Part shown: positions 36,817-46,201 of the stretch, piece after piece
Position numbering within the stretch: position 1 is the stretch's first letter
How the letters are laid out: each line of letters opens with the position of its first letter
Origin: Pseudarthrobacter sp. NamE5
GTDB lineage: Bacteria; Actinomycetota; Actinomycetes; Actinomycetales; Micrococcaceae
NCBI RefSeq assembly: GCF_005796225.1
Contig: NZ_VAHO01000001.1
Coordinates: forward strand, 186,001 to 250,000
Direction: 5' to 3'
DNA: 64,000 nucleotides
Made by a program: the position numbers and the translations under genes
Notes under the pieces: generated by a model
What the model was told of the DNA's origin: nothing
What the model saw: the letters and a program-made list of their open reading frames with translations, nothing else
Databases searched by the model: none

Positions 36817-38033
36817 GTGCAGATCTCCTCCCCGAGCACCCGGACTTCCTCTGGCGCAACCCCGAGCCCAAGTCCTCTTATGACGCTGTGGTCGTGGGTG
36901 GCGGCGGGCACGGCCTGGCCACCGCGTACTTCCTGGCCAAGAACCACGGCATGACCAACATCGCCGTGCTGGAAAAGGGCTGGCTGGCCGGCGGCAACAT
37001 GGCCCGGAACACCACCATCATCCGCTCCAACTACCTTTGGGACGAGAGCGCGGCCATCTACGAGCACGCACTCAAGCTCTGGGAAATCCTGCCGGAAGAG
37101 CTCGAATACGATTTCCTCTTCAGCCAGCGCGGCGTGATGAACCTCGCCCATACCCTGGGTGACGTGCGCGAAAGCATGCGGCGCGTGGGGGCGAACAAGC
37201 TCAACGGCGTTGACGCGGAATGGCTGGACCCGAAGCAGGTCAAGGAACTCTGCCCCATCCTGAACATCAGCGACAACATCCGCTACCCCGTCATGGGCGC
37301 CACCTACCAGCCCCGCGCCGGGATCGCCAAGCACGACCACGTGGCCTGGGCCTTCGCCCGCAAGTGCGACGAGATGGGCGTGGACATCATCCAGAACTGC
37401 GAAGTCACCGGCTTCGTCAAGGACGGCAACCGCGTGGTGGGCGTCAAGACCAACCGCGGCACCATCAACACCGAAAAGGTGGGCCTCGCCGCCGCTGGCC
37501 ACAGCTCCGTCCTGGCCGAAATGGCCGGCTTCCGCCTCCCCATCCAGTCCCACCCGCTGCAGGCCCTGGTTTCAGAACTGCACGAGCCCGTCCACCCCAC
37601 CGTGGTGATGTCCAACCACGTGCACGTGTACGTCTCCCAAGCCCACAAGGGCGAACTGGTGATGGGCGCCGGCGTGGACTCCTACAACGGCTACGGCCAG
37701 CGCGGCTCCTTCCACGTGATCGAGCACCAGATGGCCGCCGCCGTCGAGCTGTTCCCGATCTTTGCCCGGGCCCACGTGCTCCGGACCTGGGGCGGCATCG
37801 TGGACACCACCCTGGACGCCTCCCCGATCGTGGGCAACACCCCGGTGGAGAACATGTTCGTCAACTGCGGCTGGGGTACCGGCGGCTTCAAAGCCACTCC
37901 GGCTGCCGGCATGACCTTCGCCCACAACATTGCCACGGGCTCCCCGCACAGGCTGAACCAGCCGTTCGCCCTGGAGCGCTTCGAAACCGGTGCCCTGATC
38001 GACGAACACGGCGCTGCCGCCGTCGCCCACTAG
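36813..38033 (+). CDS. soxB: Sarcosine oxidase beta subunit
   Basis: A 406-aa subunit of heterotetrameric sarcosine oxidase, which binds FAD and, covalently in this family, FMN. The dinucleotide motif [16 protein letters not shown] lies near residue 25, followed by [22 protein letters not shown]. The C-terminal block [16 protein letters not shown] is characteristic. It is the site of sarcosine demethylation to glycine. GTG 36813 overlaps the glyA stop (GTGA), so translation is coupled. The length equals known subunits. Confidence 0.95.
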   Translation: MSADLLPEHPDFLWRNPEPKSSYDAVVVGGGGHGLATAYFLAKNHGMTNIAVLEKGWLAGGNMARNTTIIRSNYLWDESAAIYEHALKLWEILPEELEYDFLFSQRGVMNLAHTLGDVRESMRRVGANKLNGVDAEWLDPKQVKELCPILNISDNIRYPVMGATYQPRAGIAKHDHVAWAFARKCDEMGVDIIQNCEVTGFVKDGNRVVGVKTNRGTINTEKVGLAAAGHSSVLAEMAGFRLPIQSHPLQALVSELHEPVHPTVVMSNHVHVYVSQAHKGELVMGAGVDSYNGYGQRGSFHVIEHQMAAAVELFPIFARAHVLRTWGGIVDTTLDASPIVGNTPVENMFVNCGWGTGGFKATPAAGMTFAHNIATGSPHRLNQPFALERFETGALIDEHGAAAVAH

Positions 38034-38065
38034 CTGCCCGAGCACTTTAGAAAGAAGACGCACAC

Positions 38066-38485
38066 ATGCTGCTCATCTCCTGCCCCAACTGCGGCTCCCG
38101 GGACGAGACCGAGTTCCACTACGGCGGCCAGGCCCACGTAGCCTACCCCGAAAACCCGAACGAACTCACGGACCGCGAATGGGCCGAGTACCTGTTCTAC
38201 CGCGACAACACCAAGGGCGCCTTTGCCGAACGCTGGCTGCACAGCACCGGCTGCCGCCAGTGGTTTAACATGCTCCGGGACACCGTCACGTATGAGATCC
38301 AGGCGGTCTACCCGATGGGTTCACCCCGTCCCGATGCCGCCGGCAAGGTCACCGCCGACACCGGCACTGCCAGCACCGCCGCTGACAGCACCACCACGGG
38401 AAACGCTTCTCCGGATATCTCGGGCACCAGCACCTCCCCCACCAGCATCTCCAGCACCACCGCCCCGGAAGGAGCAACCCCGTGA
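38066..38485 (+). CDS. soxD: Sarcosine oxidase delta subunit with long C-terminal tail
   Basis: A 139-aa small zinc subunit. Cys6, Cys9, His59 and Cys63 match the zinc ligands of the known delta subunit, and [22 protein letters not shown] is the conserved core. Residues beyond about 92 are a Ser/Thr/Pro/Gly-rich tail of some 45 residues that ordinary delta subunits (about 90-100 aa) lack. The tail lies right before the soxA start, which overlaps the stop (GTGA). RBS AGAAAGAAG precedes the ATG. Confidence 0.93.
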   Translation: MLLISCPNCGSRDETEFHYGGQAHVAYPENPNELTDREWAEYLFYRDNTKGAFAERWLHSTGCRQWFNMLRDTVTYEIQAVYPMGSPRPDAAGKVTADTGTASTAADSTTTGNASPDISGTSTSPTSISSTTAPEGATP

Positions 38486-41442
38486 CTTCCCAGAATCCCG
38501 CGACTTCCCAGAACGCCCGCCTCGCCGCCGGCGGACGCATCGACCGCACCATCTCCTGGCGTTTCACGGTGGACGGCGAAGAATTCTCCGGCCACCCGGG
38601 CGACACCGTCGCCTCCGCCCTGCTGGCCAACGGCCGCGTGGCCGCCGGCAACTCCCTTTATGAGGACCGTCCTCGCGGCATCATGTCCGCCGGTGTGGAG
38701 GAAGCCAATGCACTGGTCAAGGTGCAGCCACGCTTTCCCGGCCACGTGGCCGAGTCCATGCTCCCCGCCACCACCGTCACCCTGGTGGACGGCCTGAAGG
38801 CGGATTTCCTGAGCGGCCTGGGCAAGCTGGACCCGGCCGATGACCAGGCCGAGTACGACAAAAAGTACGTCCACACCGATGTTCTGGTGATCGGCGGCGG
38901 CCCCGCCGGCCTGGCCGCAGCCCGCGAGGCTGTCCGCACCGGCGCCCGTGTGATGCTCCTGGATGACCAGCCCGAACTGGGCGGATCCCTCCTCTCCGGT
39001 TCCACGTCCCCTGAAATGGCGGAGACCATCGAAGGCAAGCCGGCCCTGGAATGGGTGGCTGACGTCGAGGCGGAGCTCGTTTCGGGCGCTGAGTCCACCG
39101 TCCTGAACCGCACCACGGCCTTCGGTGCCTACGACGCCAACTACGTCATCGCCGTCCAGAACCGCACCGACCACCTGTCCTCGCCCGCAGCTCCGGGAGT
39201 TTCGCGGCAGCGTATTTGGCACATCCGTGCCAACCAGGTGGTCCTGGCTCCCGGCGCCCACGAACGCCCGCTGGTGTTCGAGAACAACGACCGCCCCGGC
39301 ATCATGCTCGCCTCGGCCGTCCGCAGCTACCTGAACCGCTATGCCGTGGCCGCGGGCAAGCGCGTGGTCATCAGCACCACCAACGACAGTGCCTACGCCC
39401 TGGCGGCTGACCTTCGCGCTGCCGGCGTCAAGATCGCTGCGGTGGTGGACGCCCGACCGCAGCTCACCGAAGTCGCTGCCGCCGCCGTCGAGGCCGGCAC
39501 GCGGGTGCTGATCGGCAGCGCGGTGGCCAACACTTCCGGTGGAAGCGACGGCCGCGTGGACGGCGTCACCGTCCGCAGCATCAACGACGACGGTGAACTC
39601 ACCTCGGGCATCGAGCAGTTCGCCTGCGACCTGCTGGCTGTGTCCGGCGGTTGGAGCCCGCTGGTGCACCTCCACTCCCAGCGGCAGGGCAAGCTGCGCT
39701 GGGACGATGAACTGGCCGCTTTTGTGCCCAGCACCGTGGTCCCCAACCAGCAAATCGTGGGTTCGGGGCGCGGCAGCTTTGAGTTGGCCGTCTGCCTCGC
39801 CGAGGGCGTCTCCGCGGGCCTTACGGCGGCCCGCGCTGCCGGCTTCAGCACCGCCGTCGAACCTTCCCCGCTGGGCGAGCCGAAGGCCGCCGCCCCCACC
39901 CGCCAGCTGTGGCTGGTTCCCGGCGAGCAGGGCACCCCGGACGGCTGGCACCACCACTTCGTGGACTTCCAGCGCGACCAGTCCGTGGCTGACGTGCTGC
40001 GCTCCACGGGAGCCGGCATGCGGTCGGTGGAGCACATCAAGCGGTACACCTCCATCAGCACCGCCAACGACCAGGGCAAGACCTCCGGCGTAAATGCCAT
40101 CGGCGTTATTGCTGCTGCGCTCCGGACCGCCGGCGAGGCCTCCCGCGGCATCGGTGACATCGGCACCACCACCTACCGCGCCCCGTTCACCCCGGTGGCG
40201 TTCGCGGCACTGGCCGGCCGCCAGCGCGGCGAACTGTTCGACCCCGCCCGCAAAACCTCCATCCACCCGTGGCATGTTGCCAAGGGTGCCCTGTTCGAGG
40301 ACGTCGGGCAGTGGAAGCGGCCGTGGTACTACCCGCAGGACGGGGAAGACATGGACACGGCTGTGCTGCGCGAGTGCGCCGCCGTCCGCGAATTCGTGGG
40401 CTTCATGGACGCCACTACCCTGGGCAAGATCGAGATCCGCGGCAAGGATGCCGGTGAGTTCCTGAACCGGATCTACACCAACGCGTTCAAGAAGCTCGCC
40501 CCGGGCTCGGCCCGCTACGGCGTGATGTGCACCCCTGACGGCATGATCTTCGACGACGGCGTGACCCTGCGCCTGGACGAGGAAACCTACTTTATGACCA
40601 CCACCACCGGCGGCGCCGCGAAGGTGCTCGACTGGCTGGAGGAATGGCTGCAGACCGAGTGGCCGGAACTGGACGTGCACTGCACCTCGGTGACGGAGCA
40701 GTGGAGCACCATCGCCGTCGTCGGACCCAAGTCCCGCGAAGTCATCGCCAAGGTGGCGCCGGAACTGGCCGCCAATGGCGGGCTGGAAGCCGAAGCCTTC
40801 CCCTTCATGACCTTCCGCGAAACCACCCTGGCCTCCGGCGTCCGCGCCCGGGTCTGCCGGATCTCCTTCTCCGGCGAACTCGCCTACGAGATCAACGTGC
40901 CGTCCTGGTACGGGTTGAACACGTGGGAAGCCGTGGCAGCTGCCGGGGCCGAGTTCAACATCACCCCCTACGGCACGGAAACCATGCACGTGCTCCGCGC
41001 CGAAAAGGGCTACCCGATTGTCGGGCAGGACACGGACGGCACCGTCACCCCGCAGGACGCGGGCATGGAATGGATTGTCTCCAAGGCCAAGGACTTCATC
41101 GGCAAGCGCTCCTACTCCCGCAGCGACGCACAGCGCGAGGACCGCAAGCACCTGGTGAGCGTCCTGCCGGTAGATGGCGGATTCAGGCTTCCCGAAGGCA
41201 CCCAGCTCGTGGAGAAGGGCCGTTCCACCAACCCGGCCTACGGCCCGGTTCCGATGGAGGGCTTTGTCACCTCCAGCTACCACAGCGCCGCGCTTGGCCG
41301 GTCGTTCGGCCTGGCATTGATCAAGAACGGCCGCAACCGGATCGGTGAAACCCTGGTGGCCGCTGCCGGCGATCAGCTCGTGGACGTCGTCGTCGCCGAA
41401 ACCGTACTTTTTGACCCCGAAGGGACCCGCAAAGATGGCTGA
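38482..41442 (+). CDS. soxA: Sarcosine oxidase alpha subunit
   Basis: A 986-aa subunit. Residues 1-110 resemble a 2Fe-2S-like fold ([29 protein letters not shown]). Residues about 130-480 bind NAD through [15 protein letters not shown]. The C-terminal 400 residues form a GcvT folate domain with [33 protein letters not shown] and [15 protein letters not shown]. It captures the C1 unit from sarcosine as 5,10-methylene-THF. The start GTG 38482 overlaps the soxD stop. The length is standard for the family. Confidence 0.95.
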   Translation: MTSQNPATSQNARLAAGGRIDRTISWRFTVDGEEFSGHPGDTVASALLANGRVAAGNSLYEDRPRGIMSAGVEEANALVKVQPRFPGHVAESMLPATTVTLVDGLKADFLSGLGKLDPADDQAEYDKKYVHTDVLVIGGGPAGLAAAREAVRTGARVMLLDDQPELGGSLLSGSTSPEMAETIEGKPALEWVADVEAELVSGAESTVLNRTTAFGAYDANYVIAVQNRTDHLSSPAAPGVSRQRIWHIRANQVVLAPGAHERPLVFENNDRPGIMLASAVRSYLNRYAVAAGKRVVISTTNDSAYALAADLRAAGVKIAAVVDARPQLTEVAAAAVEAGTRVLIGSAVANTSGGSDGRVDGVTVRSINDDGELTSGIEQFACDLLAVSGGWSPLVHLHSQRQGKLRWDDELAAFVPSTVVPNQQIVGSGRGSFELAVCLAEGVSAGLTAARAAGFSTAVEPSPLGEPKAAAPTRQLWLVPGEQGTPDGWHHHFVDFQRDQSVADVLRSTGAGMRSVEHIKRYTSISTANDQGKTSGVNAIGVIAAALRTAGEASRGIGDIGTTTYRAPFTPVAFAALAGRQRGELFDPARKTSIHPWHVAKGALFEDVGQWKRPWYYPQDGEDMDTAVLRECAAVREFVGFMDATTLGKIEIRGKDAGEFLNRIYTNAFKKLAPGSARYGVMCTPDGMIFDDGVTLRLDEETYFMTTTTGGAAKVLDWLEEWLQTEWPELDVHCTSVTEQWSTIAVVGPKSREVIAKVAPELAANGGLEAEAFPFMTFRETTLASGVRARVCRISFSGELAYEINVPSWYGLNTWEAVAAAGAEFNITPYGTETMHVLRAEKGYPIVGQDTDGTVTPQDAGMEWIVSKAKDFIGKRSYSRSDAQREDRKHLVSVLPVDGGFRLPEGTQLVEKGRSTNPAYGPVPMEGFVTSSYHSAALGRSFGLALIKNGRNRIGETLVAAAGDQLVDVVVAETVLFDPEGTRKDG

Positions 41443-42073
41443 AACAGCAGCACCCGCAACTTCCGCCCAGAAGAACCTCTCCCTGCGCGTGAGCCCGGCA
41501 GCCCCGCTGGGCGCAGCTTTTGAAGCCGGCTCCGTCCAGGGCGTTGTGGAACTTCGTGAAGTACCGTTCCTGACCATGGTGGGCCTGCGGGTCAACCGGA
41601 ACAGCGGGGCCGGGGAGCGCGTGGCTTCCGTCACCGGCGGCCTGCCCGCAGGCTGCGGCAGCGTCAGCGGGACCGGAAACACTTCGGTCCTCTGGCTCGG
41701 ACCCGAGGAGTTCCTGGTGGTGGCGCCCACCGAGGCCCACGAATCCCTGGGCGGTGACCTGATCCAGGCACTGCGCGAGGCACTGGGCGGCGAGGCTGGG
41801 CAGGTGGTGGATCTCTCCGCCAACCGCACCACGTTTGAGCTCACCGGCCCGCGGGCCCGGGCCGTCCTCGAAAAGGGCTGCTCGCTGGACCTGCACTCCC
41901 GTGTCCTGCAGGCCGGTACGGCCCTGTCCACGGAGATCGGCAACATCCCGGCAGTGCTGTGGAAGACCGGCGACGAGTCGTTCCGGATCTTCCCCCGCGC
42001 CTCCTTCGCCGATTTCCTGGGCCGCTGGCTCCTGGACTCAATGCGGGAGTACGCCTCCCCCGAGGTCCCCTGA
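41435..42073 (+). CDS. soxG: Sarcosine oxidase gamma subunit
   Basis: A 212-aa subunit of the heterotetramer with a fold related to GcvT-like domains ([69 protein letters not shown]). ATG 41435 overlaps the soxA stop by 8 nt; codons upstream of it belong to soxA in another frame. It has no catalytic role known; it stabilises the complex. Confidence 0.93.
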   Translation: MAETAAPATSAQKNLSLRVSPAAPLGAAFEAGSVQGVVELREVPFLTMVGLRVNRNSGAGERVASVTGGLPAGCGSVSGTGNTSVLWLGPEEFLVVAPTEAHESLGGDLIQALREALGGEAGQVVDLSANRTTFELTGPRARAVLEKGCSLDLHSRVLQAGTALSTEIGNIPAVLWKTGDESFRIFPRASFADFLGRWLLDSMREYASPEVP

Positions 42074-42074
42074 C

Positions 42075-43448
42075 ATGGCGCTCAGCGTCCTGGACCTGTT
42101 CTCCGTTGGCATCGGGCCGTCGTCGTCACACACGGTTGGCCCGATGCGGGCAGCAAAGCTGTTCGCCGACGGGCTGAAGGGCGACGGACACCTGAGCTCC
42201 ACCACCCGGGTCCAGGCCGAACTGTTCGGCTCGCTGGGAGCCACCGGTCGGGGCCACGGCTCGGACAAGGCCGTGGTCCTGGGTTTCAAGGGCCTCGACC
42301 CCGAAACGGTGGACACCTCCACAGCCGATGACCAGGTTGCAGCCGCCGCGCTCGACGCCGAACTGTGGATCTGCGGCGACCACCGGGTGGACTTCAACTG
42401 GGACGAGGACGTGGTGCTGCACCGGCGCAAATCCCTCCCGGCCCACCCGAACGGCATGACCTTCCGGGCGCTGAACCACACCGGCACGGTCCTCAGCGAA
42501 CGGAGCTTCTATTCAATTGGGGGCGGCTTCGTGGTTGATGGGGACGCCGACGCCGGCGACCGCGTGGTGGCTGACTCCACTGCCCTGCCGTACCCGTTCA
42601 ACACTGCCGACGAGCTCCTGGCCATCTGCAGCCGCGAGGGCATGTCCATCTCGGATGTGATGCTGGCCAACGAGCTGTCCTGGCGGTCCGAGGCGGAACT
42701 GCGCGAGGAACTCCTGAAGCTGTGGGCCGTTATGCGCGAATGCGTACACAACGGCTGCACCGCGGAAGGAATCCTTCCGGGCGGACTCAACGTCCGCCGC
42801 CGCGCGCCGTCGTTATTCCAGACCCTGGCCGCGGATACCGGCGAGACCGACCCGCTGCGGGCCATGGAATGGGTGAACCTGTTCGCGCTGGCCGTGAACG
42901 AGGAGAACGCCGCCGGCGGGCGGATCGTCACCGCCCCCACCAACGGCGCGGCGGGGATCGTCCCGGCGGTGCTGCACTACTACGTGAAGTTTGTCCCCGG
43001 CGCCAACGACGACGGCGTGGTCCGCTTCCTGCTGGCCGCGGCCGCCGTCGGAATCCTCTTCAAGATCAACGCCTCCATCTCCGGTGCCGAGGTTGGCTGC
43101 CAGGGCGAGGTGGGCTCCGCCTGCTCCATGGCCGCCGCAGGACTTTGCGAGGTGTTGGGCGGGACGCCGGCGCAGGTGGAAAACGCCGCCGAGGTGGGCA
43201 TTGAACACAACCTGGGCCTGACGTGCGACCCGGTGGGCGGGCTGGTGCAGATTCCCTGCATCGAGCGTAACGCCATCGCCAGCGTCAAGGCCATCAACGC
43301 CGCCCGCCTTGCCCTGCACGGCGACGGCAGCCACAAGGTATCCCTCGACAAAGCCATCAAGACGATGCGCGAAACAGGGGCTGACATGAAAACCAAGTAC
43401 AAGGAAACCTCCCGCGGAGGCCTTGCCGTCAACGTGATCGAGTGCTGA
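42075..43448 (+). CDS. sdaA: L-serine ammonia-lyase (iron-sulfur type)
   Basis: A 457-aa single-chain serine dehydratase converting serine to pyruvate and ammonia. The N-terminal beta domain starts [20 protein letters not shown]. The alpha domain has the [4Fe-4S] cysteines in [12 protein letters not shown] and [15 protein letters not shown]. The length fits the one-chain form. ATG 42075 starts one base after the soxG stop. It finishes the route from sarcosine via glycine and serine to central metabolism. Confidence 0.95.
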   Translation: MALSVLDLFSVGIGPSSSHTVGPMRAAKLFADGLKGDGHLSSTTRVQAELFGSLGATGRGHGSDKAVVLGFKGLDPETVDTSTADDQVAAAALDAELWICGDHRVDFNWDEDVVLHRRKSLPAHPNGMTFRALNHTGTVLSERSFYSIGGGFVVDGDADAGDRVVADSTALPYPFNTADELLAICSREGMSISDVMLANELSWRSEAELREELLKLWAVMRECVHNGCTAEGILPGGLNVRRRAPSLFQTLAADTGETDPLRAMEWVNLFALAVNEENAAGGRIVTAPTNGAAGIVPAVLHYYVKFVPGANDDGVVRFLLAAAAVGILFKINASISGAEVGCQGEVGSACSMAAAGLCEVLGGTPAQVENAAEVGIEHNLGLTCDPVGGLVQIPCIERNAIASVKAINAARLALHGDGSHKVSLDKAIKTMRETGADMKTKYKETSRGGLAVNVIEC

Positions 43449-43451
43449 GCC

Positions 43452-44348
43452 ATGACTGCAATTGAGACTGAAACCGCTGTTTCCCAGCCGCTGACCACCG
43501 TGGAGCATGTCCTGACCCTGGACTGCTCCGAGTCGCCCGGCATTGTCCACGCCGTGTCCGGCTTCCTGCTGGAGCACGGCTGCGACATCATCGACAACCA
43601 GCAGTTCGGTGAGCGTTCCGAAGGGCATTTCTTCATGCGGGTGCATTTCGCGTCCGACGGCGATGCCTCCACAGTGGACACGCTGCGGGCCGCTTTCGGT
43701 CCGGTCGCGGAGCGCTTCGGGATGCGCTGGCGGCTGGAGCGGCAGGGTTCCAAGCGGCGGGTGCTGATTATGGTATCCAAGTTCGGGCACTGCCTGAACG
43801 ACCTGCTGTTCCGGGCGCGGATTGGTGAACTGCCCGTGGACGTGGTGGCCGTGGTGTCAAACCACACCGACCACCAGGCCCTGGTGGAATGGCACGGGAT
43901 TCCGTTCTTCCACGTGCCGGTGACGCCGGAGACCAAGCCGGCGGCTGAGGCGCGGCTGCTGGAACTGGTGGACGAGTTCGACGTGGAGCTTGTGGTGCTG
44001 GCCCGCTACATGCAGGTCCTCAGCGACAACCTGACCCGGAAGCTGGACGGGAAGGCGATCAACATCCACCACTCGTTCCTGCCCAGCTTCAAGGGGGCCA
44101 AGCCGTACCACCAGGCTTACGCGCGCGGCGTGAAGACTGTTGGTGCCACTGCGCACTACGTCAACGCGGAACTCGACGAAGGGCCAATTATCGCCCAGCA
44201 GGTGGTGGAAGTGGACCACACCTACGGACCCGAGGAGCTGGTGGCTGCCGGCCGCGACACCGAGTGCAAGGCCCTGTCCAACGCGGTCCGCTGGCACTGT
44301 GAGGGCCGGGTGATCCTGCAGGGCAACCGCACGGTGGTCCTCCGCTGA
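43452..44348 (+). CDS. purU: Formyltetrahydrofolate deformylase (second copy)
   Basis: A 298-aa PurU with ACT domain (about residues 18-95) and formyltransferase domain (VSKFGHCLNDLLFR, NIHHSFLPSFKGA, HYVNAELDEGPII). It is last gene of the glyA-sox-sdaA operon, starting 3 nt after the sdaA stop. It shares most conserved blocks with the 25804-26733 copy but differs at the N-terminus. Its job here is presumably to turn excess C1-folate into formate so that sarcosine oxidase has free THF. The formate may go to the FdhF-like enzyme at 19406. Confidence 0.95.
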   Translation: MTAIETETAVSQPLTTVEHVLTLDCSESPGIVHAVSGFLLEHGCDIIDNQQFGERSEGHFFMRVHFASDGDASTVDTLRAAFGPVAERFGMRWRLERQGSKRRVLIMVSKFGHCLNDLLFRARIGELPVDVVAVVSNHTDHQALVEWHGIPFFHVPVTPETKPAAEARLLELVDEFDVELVVLARYMQVLSDNLTRKLDGKAINIHHSFLPSFKGAKPYHQAYARGVKTVGATAHYVNAELDEGPIIAQQVVEVDHTYGPEELVAAGRDTECKALSNAVRWHCEGRVILQGNRTVVLR

Positions 44349-44368
44349 TTCCGCCCTCCCCACGGGCC

Positions 44369-44507
44369 CTCTCTCACTCGATGTGGCTTTTGGCCTGACG
44401 CTCTCTCACTCGATGTGGCTTTTGGCCTGACGCTCTCTCACTTAACGTGGCCTTTCCAGTGACGCTCTCTCACCCCGGTGGCCAGTTCAACGGCGAGGGA
44501 GCGTCAC
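44369..44507. repeat. 32-bp repeat array, four forward units plus one reverse core
   Basis: CTCTCTCAC cores at 44369, 44401, 44433 and 44465, spaced exactly 32 bp. The first two units are identical over all 32 bp. A reverse core (GAGGGAGCGTCAC, 44495-44507) pairs 12 of 13 with 44459-44471, giving a hairpin between the convergent purU and endonuclease genes. Confidence 0.85.
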
Positions 44508-44545
44508 GGCTTTAAGGGGCTACTGAACGAAATTTCTGCCGCCGC

Positions 44546-45499
44546 TTAACCGCTGGCAAACCCTGATGCCTGCGGATGGTCTAGCCAGCCGTTCCGCAGT
44601 GCCCGTTTTATTCGTTGCACCGCACGCTGAAAATCGTCGGCAAGGTCTTCCTTATCAAATACAAGCACCGTCCAGCCAGCTGATTCGAAGGCCTTATTCC
44701 GGCTCCTGTCACTAAAGATCTGCGCCTCAGCGAGGTGATGTCCGCCGTCGTACTGGATTGCAAGGTGGCGATGACGATAGCCGAGATCGGCTGACGGCGA
44801 CCTCGTGTCGCCGGCGCGCAACGGCACCTGAAGTTCCGGTTCGGGTAAGCCCGCGCTGACGATAGCCAGCCGGAGCAGCGATTCCGGGGCAGAATCGGCA
44901 CCCACCCGCATCAGCTCCAACGCTTCGCGGGCCCTGACGATGCCTTGGAGATTCGGGTGGCGCCCCACCAGGACGCGCAGTCCCGGCAAGGTGTCATAGG
45001 GCTGCGTCCTTCCCTCGAAATCCACCCGCGGGATGCGGATCAGTTCGTCACCCATGCTCACCAGATCATTGAGCGGCAGCATCCGTGCCAGATCGAGCCA
45101 GGTGCGGGACCGTGTGCTCAGGCTGATCCCGTCAACCTCTTCAACCTCATCTTCAAGGGCCAGGACGGTATGCCCGAATATCCCCTTTCGGCGGACCGAC
45201 GGCAGCACACGCGGCTTGCTGAGATGCAGCTCTGTGGAATCTGCCAGCCACGGCGGCAGCACTTGGCACCGGAGCCGCGCCGCGGTCACGTGTGAGATCC
45301 AGGCTCCGGGAGACGCAGCGGACAACGCCCTGGCGGCGCCTTCCAGATCGAAGTCCCAGTCCGCCGGGCGGTAAAGACCTCGGCCCACGTTGACCACATC
45401 CTTGCGGCGGAGTCTATCCAGTGTGAGGCCGGAAGCCCTGGCAGAGCTGAACGTGAACGGATCCTTCGCCAAGGGCGGGGGCAGGACTTGCTTTCGCAT
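44546..45499 (-). CDS. AbiEi-like / DUF559 (Vsr-fold) putative endonuclease
   Basis: A 317-aa protein. The N-terminal part (about residues 10-75: ARASGLTLDRLRRKDVVNVGRGLYR) resembles the AbiEi-type winged-helix antitoxin domain, the middle is family-specific, and the C-terminus (about 205-305) is DUF559, related to very-short-patch-repair nucleases. Putative catalytic residues are Glu206, Asp238 (ADLGYR) and the YDG-x-H block at 250-254. Such fusions are abundant in actinobacteria; function is unproven. The gene is flanked by inverted 32-bp repeat arrays (44369-44507 and 45571-45645). The start ATG has no strong ribosome site. Confidence 0.75.
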   Translation of the reverse strand: MRKQVLPPPLAKDPFTFSSARASGLTLDRLRRKDVVNVGRGLYRPADWDFDLEGAARALSAASPGAWISHVTAARLRCQVLPPWLADSTELHLSKPRVLPSVRRKGIFGHTVLALEDEVEEVDGISLSTRSRTWLDLARMLPLNDLVSMGDELIRIPRVDFEGRTQPYDTLPGLRVLVGRHPNLQGIVRAREALELMRVGADSAPESLLRLAIVSAGLPEPELQVPLRAGDTRSPSADLGYRHRHLAIQYDGGHHLAEAQIFSDRSRNKAFESAGWTVLVFDKEDLADDFQRAVQRIKRALRNGWLDHPQASGFASG

Positions 45500-45570
45500 G
45501 CTGGCATTGTGCCCCGGGACGGTAGGAAGTTGCAGAAGTTATCCACAGGTCTGCCGCTGGGCGTTCAGAG

Positions 45571-45645
45571 GTGTAAGAGGGATGCCGGAAAACCCGCGTT
45601 AAGTGAGAGAGGATCGCCGGAAAACCGACGTCAAGTGAGAGAGCG
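45571..45645. repeat. 32-bp repeat array, three reverse units
   Basis: Reverse cores begin at 45571 (GTGTAAGAG), 45603 (GTGAGAGAG) and 45635 (GTGAGAGAG), exactly 32 bp apart, with shared GGAAAACCG-CG between them. It is oriented opposite to the array at 44369-44507, so the two enclose the endonuclease gene. Confidence 0.85.
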
Positions 45646-45740
45646 TGGGAGGGGGACGATTGCCCACCGCGTGCCGGCTGGTGCTGCGGTCCGGGGCGTG
45701 GCAGTACCGGTTGTCGGAGGGCGGGGCTACACTGAAGTAA

Positions 45741-45756
45741 TCGAACATATTTTCGA
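45741..45756. promoter_or_regulatory. LexA (SOS) box upstream of umuDC
   Basis: TCGAACATATTTTCGA matches the actinobacterial LexA consensus TCGAAC-N4-GTTCGA at 11 of 12 defined positions, ending 13 nt before the umuD start. It implies induction by DNA damage. Confidence 0.8.
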
Positions 45757-45769
45757 ATAAGGGTGTGTT

Positions 45770-46201
45770 GTGGGCGTTATTGTCGGTCCCCGCGTGATAG
45801 ATGCGGGCGCCTCGTTGTTCTCCGTGCCGATCTCCCCTGTGGCCGTTGCCGCGGGGTTCCCATCACCGGCACAGGACTACTTCGACGGCCGGATTGACCT
45901 GAATGCCCACCTGATCAAGGACATCACCAGTACTTTCGTGGTCCGGGTTACCGGAGATTCCATGGAAGGGGCCGGAATCAGCGACGGCGACGAACTGATC
46001 GTCAACCGCGCCCTCGAGCCCAAGGACGGATCCGTGGTGATCGCCGTGCTGGACGGCGAACTGACGGTCAAGCGCCTGCGCATCACCGCAGCCGGAGTAG
46101 TGCTGCAGGCGGAAAACCCCAAGTATCCGGACATCAGGGTTTCTGCCCTGTCCGACCTCACCGTGTGGGGTGTGGCCACGAGGTGCCTCCATCATGTCTA
46201 A
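45770..46201 (+). CDS. umuD: UmuD-like S24 self-cleaving protein
   Basis: A 143-aa S24 peptidase-fold protein. The Ser-Lys dyad is Ser64 (VTGDSMEGAGI) and Lys101 (GELTVKRL), with a probable autocleavage site at Ala28-Gly29 (AAGFPSP). It becomes active as UmuD' after RecA-stimulated cleavage and partners UmuC in translesion synthesis. The GTG start follows TAAGGGTG. It overlaps umuC by 8 nt. The length matches UmuD (about 139-145 aa). Confidence 0.9.
   Translation: MGVIVGPRVIDAGASLFSVPISPVAVAAGFPSPAQDYFDGRIDLNAHLIKDITSTFVVRVTGDSMEGAGISDGDELIVNRALEPKDGSVVIAVLDGELTVKRLRITAAGVVLQAENPKYPDIRVSALSDLTVWGVATRCLHHV

Noticed and set aside
38308-41946. 1212-codon open frame on the minus strand across soxA
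   Set aside because: It is antisense to soxA and soxG, whose homology is certain; the translation has Gly/Ala/His/Val-rich shadow composition and no recognisable domain.
44546-45499. Type IV toxin-antitoxin pair (AbiEi antitoxin)
   Set aside because: Only one gene is present and it carries its own nuclease-like domain; no AbiEii nucleotidyltransferase toxin gene adjoins it.
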